This document shows positions 1 to 7,063 of a DNA stretch of 37,203 nucleotides, in pieces (positions within the stretch are counted from its first letter, which is position 1; the number at the start of each line of letters is the position of its first letter). The translations under genes were made by a program, and so were the position numbers. Origin of the DNA: an uncultured Nitriliruptoraceae bacterium (GTDB lineage: Bacteria > Actinomycetota > Nitriliruptoria > Nitriliruptorales > Nitriliruptoraceae); the NCBI GenBank assembly GCA_913060655.1, contig CAJXTG010000015.1, forward strand, positions 1 to 37,203, read 5' to 3'. A model generated the notes under the pieces. It was not told where the DNA came from. It did not search any database and saw nothing but the letters and a program-made list of their open reading frames with translations.

Positions 1-6
1 CGCCGC

Positions 7-975
7 TCAGACCTCGAGCAGCAGCTTCCCGGCGGTGGTGCCGGACTCCAGGTCGCGGTGCGCGCGCTCCGCGTCCGCGAGCGGGTAGGTCGCGTGGACG
101 GTCACGTCGAGGTTGCCGGACGCGGCGAGCCCGTGGAGCGCGCCCGCGCGCCAGGCGAGCTCCTCCCCGGTGAGCACGTAGTCACCGAGCCGCGGACGGG
201 TCGTGAACAGGGAGCCGCGGCGGGCGAGCTCCTGCGTGTCGAACGCGGGGACCGGGCCCGATGCGTTGCCGTAGAACACGGCGAGCCCGCGCGGCCGCAG
301 ACTGTCGAGCGACGCCTCCCACGTCGCCGCCCCGACCGAGTCGTAGACGACGTCGACGCCGACCCCGCCGGTGAGCTCGCGCACCGTCGCGGCGATGTCG
401 ACGTCGCGGTAGCGGACGACCTCGTCGGCACCCAGCGCCCGGACCGCCGCCTCCTTCGCGTCGGTCGACGTGCAGGCGATGACGCGCGCGCCCCGCTGGG
501 CGGCCAGCTGGACGAGGATGCGCCCCACCCCGCCGGCGGCCGCGTACACGAGCGCCGTGTGCTCCTTGCCGAGGGGGAAGGTGGAGAACGCGAGGTAGTG
601 GGCGGTCATGCCCTGCAGCGCCAGCGCGCACGCGGTCGGCCCGTCGATCGTGTCGGGGACCGGGTAGCAGCGGTCGGCGGCGACGGCGACCTGCTCGGCG
701 TACGAGCCGAGCGTGTCGGCCCAGGCGACCCGCTGGCCGACCTCACGACCGGTGACGCCCTCCCCCACGGCGACGATCGTGCCGACCCCCTCCAGGCCGA
801 CACCGCTGGGGAGGGGCACCGGATACAGGCCGCTGCGGTGGTAGGTGTCGATGAAGTTGACGCCGGCGTGCTCGACGTCGACGAGCACCGCACCGGGCCC
901 GGCGGTGGGCGCGTCGACGTCGACGACGTCGAGGACGTCGGGGCCACCGGACCTCGTGAACCGGATCGCGCGCAT
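7..975 (-). CDS. Zinc-free quinone oxidoreductase / NADPH:quinone reductase (MDR superfamily)
   Basis: A 322-residue medium-chain dehydrogenase/reductase of the quinone-reductase branch, expected to reduce quinones or enones with NADPH in the cytoplasm. The N-terminal GroES-like half opens MRAIRFTRSGGPDVL and carries GVGLEGVGTIVAVGEG. The Rossmann half has YAAAGGVGRILVQLAAQ, the AGGVG nucleotide-binding signature of this branch. The cysteine-rich structural zinc loop and the catalytic Cys/His-Glu set of zinc alcohol dehydrogenases are absent. The ATG at 975 is preferred because a GAGGAGGGGG ribosome-binding site lies about 5 bases upstream; the open frame continues upstream only as low-complexity Arg/Pro. 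It ends just inside the window and may be the first gene of a unit continuing to the left. The family call is secure; the substrate is unknown. Confidence 0.9.
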   Translation of the reverse strand: MRAIRFTRSGGPDVLDVVDVDAPTAGPGAVLVDVEHAGVNFIDTYHRSGLYPVPLPSGVGLEGVGTIVAVGEGVTGREVGQRVAWADTLGSYAEQVAVAADRCYPVPDTIDGPTACALALQGMTAHYLAFSTFPLGKEHTALVYAAAGGVGRILVQLAAQRGARVIACTSTDAKEAAVRALGADEVVRYRDVDIAATVRELTGGVGVDVVYDSVGAATWEASLDSLRPRGLAVFYGNASGPVPAFDTQELARRGSLFTTRPRLGDYVLTGEELAWRAGALHGLAASGNLDVTVHATYPLADAERAHRDLESGTTAGKLLLEV

Positions 976-1058
976 CGTCGCCCCCTCCTCACCGCCACAT
1001 GGGCATCCACGTGGGCCGCCACACGGACCGCCCGTCGGGACGGCCCTCGGGGTCGACG

Positions 1059-1610
1059 CTACCGGCCGCCGCCCGGCTCGAACCGGTCGGGCAGCAGCAC
1101 CTCGGCACCGAGGCTGCCGTCGGCGCCCTCGGCGATGCGGCCGAGCACCGCACACGGTCGCCCGTCCGCCTGCTGCGTCGTCCGCAGCATCGCCCCGACC
1201 GCCGCCACGGCGTCGTCGGGCAGATGGCCGAGGCGCCCACCCGTCGCGTACACGTCGACGGCGGTGACGCGCCGGCGACCACCGAGCGGCAGGAGCACGG
1301 TGGGGACGTCGACGGCGGTGCGGTGTCCGGGCGCGACCTCGGCCAGGGTCAGCTCGAGCGCGTCCTGGCCGGCGGCGGTGCCGAGGACGACGACGCGGCG
1401 CCACGTCCCGTCGGCCGCGTCCGCCGCGCCCTCGGGGGCGAACAGGCCGGCGGTCACCTGCAGCGCCTCGCGTCCGTCGGGCAGCACGACGGGACGTGTC
1501 GGGCCGGCGGCGGTGCCCCGTCGCGGACGGTCACGGCGACGGCGCCACGCGAGGAGCCCGACGGCACCGGCGATGAGCCAGCCGAGGCCGGACCCCTCGT
1601 CCTCCGCCAT
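1059..1610 (-). CDS. Hypothetical membrane-anchored protein
   Basis: A 183-residue protein I do not recognise. A short acidic N terminus (MAEDEGSG) is followed by one hydrophobic segment (about residues 8-22) and a stop-transfer cluster RRRRDRPRR, giving a single membrane anchor with the rest probably cytoplasmic. The remainder is mostly beta-like with no catalytic motif that I can name. A GTG at 1685 would add 25 Gly/Ala-rich residues, but the ATG at 1610 has a GGAGGGG site 6 bases upstream and puts the anchor at the extreme N terminus, so I chose it. It lies 83 bases upstream of the quinone reductase on the same strand, so co-transcription is possible. Coding status rests on frame, start signal and anchor architecture. 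Confidence 0.6.
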   Translation of the reverse strand: MAEDEGSGLGWLIAGAVGLLAWRRRRDRPRRGTAAGPTRPVVLPDGREALQVTAGLFAPEGAADAADGTWRRVVVLGTAAGQDALELTLAEVAPGHRTAVDVPTVLLPLGGRRRVTAVDVYATGGRLGHLPDDAVAAVGAMLRTTQQADGRPCAVLGRIAEGADGSLGAEVLLPDRFEPGGGR

Positions 1611-1775
1611 CGCCGTCCCCTCCGCGCCGTCCCCCGCCGTCCCCTGTCGTCCCCCGCCGTCACCTGCGGTGCTCGGCTCGGACACGCGTCGGGCCGTCTG
1701 TCAACCCGGTTCCGTCCGCCGCACGCCGTGCCCCGCGCGACGCGCGCCACGCTAATTGGCCGCTGCGACATGGTC

Positions 1776-1787
1776 TAGAGTCGCCGC
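1776..1787 (+). promoter_or_regulatory. Leaderless -10 element of the beta-propeller gene
   Basis: TAGAGT (1776-1781) is followed by exactly six bases and then the ATG at 1788, with no ribosome-binding site. In actinobacteria a TAnnnT hexamer 6-7 bases before a start codon is typical of leaderless mRNAs. The same arrangement precedes the genes starting at 12492, 25422 and 30290. A clear -35 is not visible. Confidence 0.55.
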
Positions 1788-2738
1788 ATGGACACCTCAT
1801 CACTCCTCGACACGCTCACCTTCGACCCGACGGAGGGGACGGTCATCCGCACCCCTCCCGGCACCGGCTACGGCTACTGGGTCGGCGGCCACAAGGTCAG
1901 CTTCGACCCGGCCTCCGGCCTGTTCGTGCTGTTCGCCCGCTCGCGCACGCCGCTCGAGCACGGGCGCGGCGGCAGCTGCGAGGTCGCCGTCAGCGAGGAC
2001 GGTCTGACCTTCGACACGGTGTGGACCGCGTCGAAGGACGACCTGGCCTCCTCGTCGATCGAGGTCGGCCATCCGGTCCCCGACGGGGAGGGCGGCTGGC
2101 GGCTGTACGTCTCCTACGAGCGTCCCGCGCAGCGCGACTGGCGCATCGACGTGCTCGAGGCGTCGCATCCGGAGCGGTTCGACGCGCAGCACCGGCGCAC
2201 GGTGCTGCAGCCGCAGCAGTTCGGCCTCTCGTTCATCAAGGACCCGTGGGTGATCGAGCGGGAGCCGGGCGTCGTCGACCTGTTCGCCGCCGTCCCGGCG
2301 CGGCGCGGTCCCGTCGTCGACGGGGACCGGGTCACCATCGCCGACGACGACGCGACGGTGGTGACGACGTCGCGCGACGGCCGCATCTTCCGCGAGCTCA
2401 CCTACGTGTTCGAGGGCACCGGCGAGGCGACGTGGGACGGCCACCGCGGCCGGCTCGACAGCCTGTTCCGCACGAAGGCGGAGGACGGCTGGGTCGGCTT
2501 CTACTCCGGCGGCCGCACCATGTACGACAACTACGAGGAGTGGGCCGGCGTCGTCACCTCCGGCGACGCCCGCACGTTCAGCCGGGTCACCACCGACGGC
2601 CCGTTCGTCACCAGCCCCTACGGGTGCGTGCGCTACCTGTGGGGCGTGCCCGTCGGCGACCAGCTCCACATCTACTACGAGTACACGCGGGAGGACCGCT
2701 CCCACGACCTGCGCGTCAGCGTCGTCCCCCGCCCCTGA
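1788..2738 (+). CDS. Five-bladed beta-propeller protein, glycoside hydrolase-like (GH43/GH130-type fold)
   Basis: A 316-residue protein made of repeating beta-strand blocks rich in Trp, Tyr and Asp, for example VSFDPASGLFVLFARSRTP, GGWRLYVSYERP, SFIKDPWVIE and DGWVGFYSGGRTMYDNYEEW. This pattern, the KDPWVI segment and the length fit the five-bladed propeller shared by GH32/43/68/130-like enzymes. There is no signal peptide, so it should act in the cytoplasm. I cannot assign the acidic catalytic residues or a substrate. It is monocistronic and convergent with the TetR gene 27 bases downstream, and no sugar transporter adjoins it. The ATG at 1788 is supported by the leaderless -10 in front of it. 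A non-enzymatic propeller is possible. Confidence 0.6.
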   Translation: MDTSSLLDTLTFDPTEGTVIRTPPGTGYGYWVGGHKVSFDPASGLFVLFARSRTPLEHGRGGSCEVAVSEDGLTFDTVWTASKDDLASSSIEVGHPVPDGEGGWRLYVSYERPAQRDWRIDVLEASHPERFDAQHRRTVLQPQQFGLSFIKDPWVIEREPGVVDLFAAVPARRGPVVDGDRVTIADDDATVVTTSRDGRIFRELTYVFEGTGEATWDGHRGRLDSLFRTKAEDGWVGFYSGGRTMYDNYEEWAGVVTSGDARTFSRVTTDGPFVTSPYGCVRYLWGVPVGDQLHIYYEYTREDRSHDLRVSVVPRP

Positions 2739-2765
2739 GCGACCCGTCGGTGCGCGGCGCCCCGC

Positions 2766-3434
2766 TCAGTCGGCGAGCAGGGCGTCGATGACCGTCGCGA
2801 CGACCCGCTCCCACGCGTCCTCGTCGACGGGGCGCTCGTCGACGTCGTTGAGGCACAGGCCGAGCGAGTAGGCCTCGACGAACAGCCCGACCGCCCGCGG
2901 GTCGAGGTCGCTGCGGAAGAACCCGCGGGCCTGCCCCTGGGCGACGTGGGCGTGCAGCTCGTCGGTGAGCCGCGTCTGGATCGCCCGCACCTCCGCGGCG
3001 AGCGGCTCCCGGCCGACCGTCGAGGCGAGCACGCCGACGCGCCCCCACCGGACCGCGGTCCGCAGCTCCGACGCGGTGTCGCGGGTGAGGCGCAGCACGG
3101 CGCTGCGGAACTCGTCGACGTCACGGGCCTCCTGCACCAGGTCCGCGAGCGCCGCGATCTCCGCCTCCGCGTAGCGGGCGAAGCGCCGCAGCTGGGCGGC
3201 GACGATCAGCCCGTCCCGGTCGCCGAAGTGGTGGTAGAGGGAGCCGATCGACACGTCGGCGCGGGCCCGGACCTCGTCGATGCGGACCGCCGCCTCCCCG
3301 CCGGCCGCCAGCTGCTCGATGGCGACCTCGAGGATCCGCTCGCGCGTCGACGGACGGGCGGCCAGCGGCCCGAGGGCGCCCTCGGGTCCGCCGGTGCCGG
3401 CGGACGGCCCGTGCTCGGCGGCCCTGCGCCCCAT
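2766..3434 (-). CDS. TetR-family transcriptional regulator
   Basis: A 222-residue TetR regulator. After a disordered Gly/Pro/Ala-rich stretch of about 28 residues comes the DNA-binding domain (about residues 29-75), containing RERILEVAIEQLAAGGEAAV and the recognition-helix region VSIGSLYHHFGDRDGL, which is diagnostic for the family. The remaining helices form the ligand-binding and dimer domain. The ATG at 3434 has a GGAGGG site six bases upstream; a longer frame to 3506 adds only Gly/Thr/Pro residues. It diverges from the hydroxyproline operon that starts at 3610, and the two mirrored -10 elements in the 175-base gap suggest it controls that operon, itself or both. That role is inferred from position; the ligand is unknown. 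Confidence 0.88.
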   Translation of the reverse strand: MGRRAAEHGPSAGTGGPEGALGPLAARPSTRERILEVAIEQLAAGGEAAVRIDEVRARADVSIGSLYHHFGDRDGLIVAAQLRRFARYAEAEIAALADLVQEARDVDEFRSAVLRLTRDTASELRTAVRWGRVGVLASTVGREPLAAEVRAIQTRLTDELHAHVAQGQARGFFRSDLDPRAVGLFVEAYSLGLCLNDVDERPVDEDAWERVVATVIDALLAD

Positions 3435-3494
3435 CGTCGTCCCTCCGGTGCCCGCCGTGCCCGCCGTGCCGGCCGGCGGTCCCCCCGCCGCGGG

Positions 3495-3550
3495 CACGCT
3501 AGCCACGTCCGGCCCGGGCCGCGCCCGCTGTCGGTCGCGCCGCTAGCGTG
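3495..3550. promoter_or_regulatory. Divergent promoter region of tetR and the hydroxyproline operon, mirrored -10 elements
   Basis: CACGCTAGC (3495-3503) and GCTAGCGTG (3542-3550) form a perfect 9-bp inverted repeat with a 38-base spacer. Each arm carries TAGCGT, outward facing: minus strand 3501-3496 for the TetR gene and plus strand 3544-3549 for the operon. They would give leaders of roughly 50-55 bases, each containing the ribosome-binding site. I see no convincing -35 for either. A tandem Cys/Gly-coding GCCCGCCGT repeat lies nearby at about 3450-3467. Confidence 0.45.
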
Positions 3551-3609
3551 GGGGTCCGCTCCCGAGCCGCCTCCCGAACCCGCCCAGGACCGTCCCGCAG
3601 GAGCAGCAG

Positions 3610-4512
3610 ATGAGTGAGTCCGACCTCTCCGGCGTCCACGTCGCCCTGACCACCCCCTTCGTCCCCGCCACCGGCGAGGTCGACCACGCGGCCCTCGAGA
3701 CGCACGCCCGCTGGCTGCTCGACCGGGGCATCACCGGCCTCGTGCCCAACGGCTCGCTCGGCGAGTACGAGTCGCTCGACGCCGACGAACGGCGTGCCGT
3801 CGTGGAGACGGTCGCGGGCGTCACCGCCTCCCGCGCGCACGCGAAGCTCATCGTCGGCGTGTCCGCCCCGAACTTCCGCATCGCCCTGCAGCACGCCCGG
3901 CACGCCGCGTCCGTCGGGGCCGACGCGCTGATGCTGCTCCCGCCGACGAACCACCTGCCGACGGCCGCCGAGCTGAGCGACCACTACCGGTCGGTCGCGC
4001 AGGAGGCCGTCCCGATCGTCGTCTACAACAACCCGCACTCGACCCGCATCGACCTCAAGCCCGACATGATCGCGCAGCTGGCCGAGCACGAGGGCATCGA
4101 GGCGGTCAAGGAGTTCTCCGGCGACGTGCGCCGCATCTCCGAGATCGCCGAGCGGGCCCCCCAGCTGCAGCTGCTCGCCGGCGCCGACGACCTCGCGCTC
4201 GAGTCGGTGCTGATGGGCGCGACCGGCTGGATCGGCGGGTTCACCGGCGTGCTGCCGGAGGAGACCGTCCGGCTGTTCGAGCTCGCGCGCCGCGGTGACC
4301 TCGACGCGGCCCTGCCGCTGTACCGGGGCATGCTGCCGCTGCTGCGCTGGGACTCCGACCCGCGGTTCGTCGAGGCGATCAAGGCGGCCGCCGACCGTCT
4401 CGAGCTGCCGGCCGGCGGGCCGCCGCGGCCGCCGCGCCGCGTCCTCGACGAGGTGGCACGGCTGACCGTCGACCAGCAGGTCGACCGCGCACGCGCCGCC
4501 GGCGCCGCATGA
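3610..4512 (+). CDS. 1-pyrroline-4-hydroxy-2-carboxylate deaminase (DHDPS/NAL superfamily)
   Basis: A 300-residue TIM-barrel class I aldolase-type protein. The family anchors are present: GSLGEYESL (about 48-56, the GxxGE phosphate/carboxylate loop), the catalytic tyrosine in VVYNNPHST (Tyr139) and the Schiff-base lysine in AVKEFSGD (Lys167). On sequence alone it could be a dihydrodipicolinate synthase or another lyase. Its neighbours decide the call: the next five genes are a hydroxyproline epimerase, the three subunits of a D-hydroxyproline dehydrogenase and a semialdehyde dehydrogenase, so it should deaminate 1-pyrroline-4-hydroxy-2-carboxylate to 2,5-dioxopentanoate. It has a GGAG site before the ATG and overlaps the next start by ATGA. 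The function is known for the pathway and inferred here from context. Confidence 0.85.
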   Translation: MSESDLSGVHVALTTPFVPATGEVDHAALETHARWLLDRGITGLVPNGSLGEYESLDADERRAVVETVAGVTASRAHAKLIVGVSAPNFRIALQHARHAASVGADALMLLPPTNHLPTAAELSDHYRSVAQEAVPIVVYNNPHSTRIDLKPDMIAQLAEHEGIEAVKEFSGDVRRISEIAERAPQLQLLAGADDLALESVLMGATGWIGGFTGVLPEETVRLFELARRGDLDAALPLYRGMLPLLRWDSDPRFVEAIKAAADRLELPAGGPPRPPRRVLDEVARLTVDQQVDRARAAGAA

Positions 4513-5561
4513 GCCGCGACGGCGCCATCCGCGTCGTCGACTCGCACACCGAGGGGATGCCCACCCGGGTGGTCACCGGTGGCGTCGACACGCTCCCCGG
4601 CGACGACATGCTCGCACGGCGGGCGGCGTTCGAGGCCGACCACGACCATCTGCGCACCTTCCTGATGTTCGAGCCGCGCGGCCACGCCGCCATGTCCGGG
4701 GCGATCCTGCAGCCACCGACGCGGCCCGACGCCGACGTCGCCGTGCTGTTCATCGAGGTGTCCGGCTGCCTCGCGATGTGCGGGCACGGCACGATCGGTG
4801 TCGCGACGGTGCTCGTCGAGGAGGGCATGGTCGCGGTCACCGAGCCCGTCACCCGCGTGCGCCTGGAGGTGCCCGCCGGGGTCGTCACCGCCGACGTGGA
4901 GGTCGTCGACGGGCACGCCCGCGCCGTCACCATCACCAACGTCCCCTCCTACGTGCACGCGACCGACGTCGAGCTCGACGTGCCCGGCCTCGGACCGCTC
5001 GTCGTCGACGTCGCCTTCGGCGGCAACTTCTACGCGCTGGTGCCCGCCGACCGTCTCGGCATCCCGCTCGAGCCGGCCCGCGAGCAGGACCTGATCCGCA
5101 CCGGGCTCGCCGTCATCGCCGCCGCCGACGCGCAGGTCGCGCCGGTGCACCCCGAGGACGACCGGGTCGGTGGCATCGAGCATCTCGTCGTCACCGCGCC
5201 CGGCGACGACGGGGCGGCGGGCGGCGGACCGGTCGACGGGCGCGCGGCGACCGTGATCCACCCCGGCTGGATCGACCGCTCCCCGTGCGGGACCGGCACG
5301 TCGGCGCGGATGGCGCTGCTCCACGCGCGTGGCGAGCTGGCGCTGGACACCCCCTACGTGCACGCCTCCTTCATCGACTCGCGCTTCGAGGGCCGGCTGG
5401 TCGGCACCACCGAGGTCGCCGGCCGCCCGGCGGTCGTGCCGACGATCCGGGGGCGCGCGTGGGTCAGCGGGCGCGCGGAGTTCGTCCTCGACCCGTCCGA
5501 CCCGTTCCCCGCCGGGTTCCTCCCGGCGCTGGGCCGTGCGCCCGCCCCGCAGCGGCGCTGA
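4509..5561 (+). CDS. 4-hydroxyproline epimerase (proline racemase family)
   Basis: A 350-residue member of the proline racemase superfamily, which interconverts trans-4-hydroxy-L-proline and cis-4-hydroxy-D-proline by a two-base mechanism. Both catalytic thiols are visible: Cys91 in CLAMCGHGTIG and Cys260 in RSPCGTGTSA. The opening IRVVDSHTEGMPTRVV is also characteristic. Having Cys at both positions separates it from trans-3-hydroxyproline dehydratases, where one is Ser or Thr. The start overlaps the deaminase stop by ATGA and the stop is one base before the next ATG, so the genes should be translationally coupled. Its neighbours favour hydroxyproline over free proline. Confidence 0.93.
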   Translation: MSRDGAIRVVDSHTEGMPTRVVTGGVDTLPGDDMLARRAAFEADHDHLRTFLMFEPRGHAAMSGAILQPPTRPDADVAVLFIEVSGCLAMCGHGTIGVATVLVEEGMVAVTEPVTRVRLEVPAGVVTADVEVVDGHARAVTITNVPSYVHATDVELDVPGLGPLVVDVAFGGNFYALVPADRLGIPLEPAREQDLIRTGLAVIAAADAQVAPVHPEDDRVGGIEHLVVTAPGDDGAAGGGPVDGRAATVIHPGWIDRSPCGTGTSARMALLHARGELALDTPYVHASFIDSRFEGRLVGTTEVAGRPAVVPTIRGRAWVSGRAEFVLDPSDPFPAGFLPALGRAPAPQRR

Positions 5562-5562
5562 C

Positions 5563-6753
5563 ATGGTGGCCGGCGGCGGGGACACGTTCGACGTCGTCGT
5601 CGTCGGCTCCGGCGTCGTCGGCGCGGCCTGCGCCTACGAGCTGGCGCTCGCCGGACGGCACGTCCTCGTCGTCGACCGGGGCGGGCTCGCCGCCGGCACG
5701 ACCGCGTCGGGCGAGGGCAACGTGCTCGTGTCCGACAAGCCGCCCGGCCCGGAGCTCGACCTCGCGCGGGCGAGCGTGGCCCGCTGGGCCGACTACGCGG
5801 CGCAGCTCAGCGAGCCGTTCGAGTACGACCCGAAGGGCGGGGTCGTCGTCGCCACCGACGACGCCGGCCGCGCGCCCCTGGCCGACCTCGTCGCCCGGCA
5901 GCGTGACGTCGGGCTCGCCGCCGAGCTCGTCGACGGGGCCGGCCTGCGCACCCTCGAGCCGCACCTCGCCGCCGACCTGGAGCTCGGGGCCCACTACCCC
6001 GACGACGCGCAGGTCCAGCCGGTGCTCGCCTCCTCCGCGCTCCTCGCCGACGCCCGGCGTCTCGGTGCGGAGGTGCGCGGCCACTGCGACGTGCTCGGCT
6101 TCGTGCACGACCGTGACGGGCGCGTCGCCGGGGTGCGCACCACGCAGGGCACGGTCGGCGCCGGTGCGGTCGTGAACGCGGCCGGCCCGTGGGCCACCGC
6201 CGTGGCCCGGCTCGCCGGCAGCGACCTGCCGGTGCGGCCGCGGCGCGGGCACCTGCTCGTGACCGTGCCGCTCGCCCCGACGGTGCACCACAAGGTGTAC
6301 GAGGCCGGCTACGTCGACACGCTGACGGCGGACACGACCGACGCGCAGGTGTCCGCCGTCGTCGAGTCGACCCCGTCCGGCACGATCCTGCTCGGCTCGA
6401 GCCGCGAGCTCGTCGGGTTCGACACGACCGTCGACCTCGCGGTGGTGCGCCGCATCGCCGCCCGCGCCCGCCGGCTGTTCCCCGTGCTCGCCGACGTCGA
6501 CCTGCTGCGCGTCTACACCGGCCTGCGCCCGTGGGTCCCCGACCACCTGCCGATCGTCGGCGAGGACCCGGCGGTGCGCGGCCTGTGGCACGCGACGGGG
6601 CACGAGGGGGCGGGCATCGGCCTCGCCCCGGCGACGGGCCAGCTGATCCGTGCGGGCATCACCGACACGCCGCCCCCCGTCGACCCGCTGCCGTTCCGGG
6701 TGGGCCGACCCGGGCTGCGTCCCGCACCCGTGGAGGCGGCCGCCCGTGGATGA
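5563..6753 (+). CDS. D-hydroxyproline dehydrogenase, DadA-like FAD subunit (beta)
   Basis: A 396-residue FAD-dependent oxidoreductase of the D-amino-acid oxidase/DadA fold. The N-terminal dinucleotide motif VVVVGSGVVGAACAYELA has glycines 15, 17 and 20; VVNAAGPWA is the second FAD segment; and the C-terminal block GLRPWVPDHLPIVG followed by HATGHEGAGIGLAPATG is the classic FAD-closing signature. It should oxidise cis-4-hydroxy-D-proline to 1-pyrroline-4-hydroxy-2-carboxylate. The two following genes encode a [2Fe-2S] protein and a second FAD protein, the alpha/beta/gamma make-up known for heteromeric D-hydroxyproline and related HcnABC-type dehydrogenases. The ATG at 5563 starts two bases after the epimerase stop. 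D-proline or another imino acid is an alternative substrate. Confidence 0.88.
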   Translation: MVAGGGDTFDVVVVGSGVVGAACAYELALAGRHVLVVDRGGLAAGTTASGEGNVLVSDKPPGPELDLARASVARWADYAAQLSEPFEYDPKGGVVVATDDAGRAPLADLVARQRDVGLAAELVDGAGLRTLEPHLAADLELGAHYPDDAQVQPVLASSALLADARRLGAEVRGHCDVLGFVHDRDGRVAGVRTTQGTVGAGAVVNAAGPWATAVARLAGSDLPVRPRRGHLLVTVPLAPTVHHKVYEAGYVDTLTADTTDAQVSAVVESTPSGTILLGSSRELVGFDTTVDLAVVRRIAARARRLFPVLADVDLLRVYTGLRPWVPDHLPIVGEDPAVRGLWHATGHEGAGIGLAPATGQLIRAGITDTPPPVDPLPFRVGRPGLRPAPVEAAARG

Positions 6754-7063
6754 CCTGCGCGTCGGCGACGAGGACCCGCGCGGGCTGACGCGCGGCGCAC
6801 CGGTGGACGTGACGTTCGACGGCGAGCCCGTCGTCGCCTTCGAAGGGGAGAGCGTCGCGGCGGCGCTGCTCGCCGCCGACGTCCGTGCGACCCGCACGAC
6901 CCGACGGGGCGGCCGCCCCCGCGGCCTGTTCTGCGGCATCGGCGCGTGCCACGACTGCCTCGTCCGCGTCGACGGGTCCGGGCCGGTGCGCGCCTGCCTC
7001 ACCCCGGTGCGGGACGGCATGGCGGTCACCTCGCACGTGCTCGGTGCGGGCGGGCCGGCGTGA
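6746..7063 (+). CDS. D-hydroxyproline dehydrogenase, small [2Fe-2S] subunit (gamma)
   Basis: A 105-residue ferredoxin-fold protein with the cluster-binding pattern FCGIGACHDC followed by a fourth cysteine (Cys63, Cys68, Cys71, Cys84). This Cx4Cx2Cx12C spacing is that of HcnA-like subunits of FAD/iron-sulfur amine dehydrogenases. It should pass electrons from the DadA-like subunit to the FAD/BFD subunit encoded next. Translation probably begins at GTG 6746, overlapping the preceding gene by 8 bases. Upstream in-frame codons are Arg/Pro-rich shadows of the FAD gene. It ends in a GTGA overlap with the next gene. Confidence 0.9.
   Translation: MDDLRVGDEDPRGLTRGAPVDVTFDGEPVVAFEGESVAAALLAADVRATRTTRRGGRPRGLFCGIGACHDCLVRVDGSGPVRACLTPVRDGMAVTSHVLGAGGPA

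Noticed and set aside
1611-1685. GTG at 1685 as the start of the membrane-anchored hypothetical protein.
   Set aside because: It lacks a ribosome-binding site and adds a low-complexity Gly/Ala stretch; ATG 1610 has GGAGGGG at six bases.
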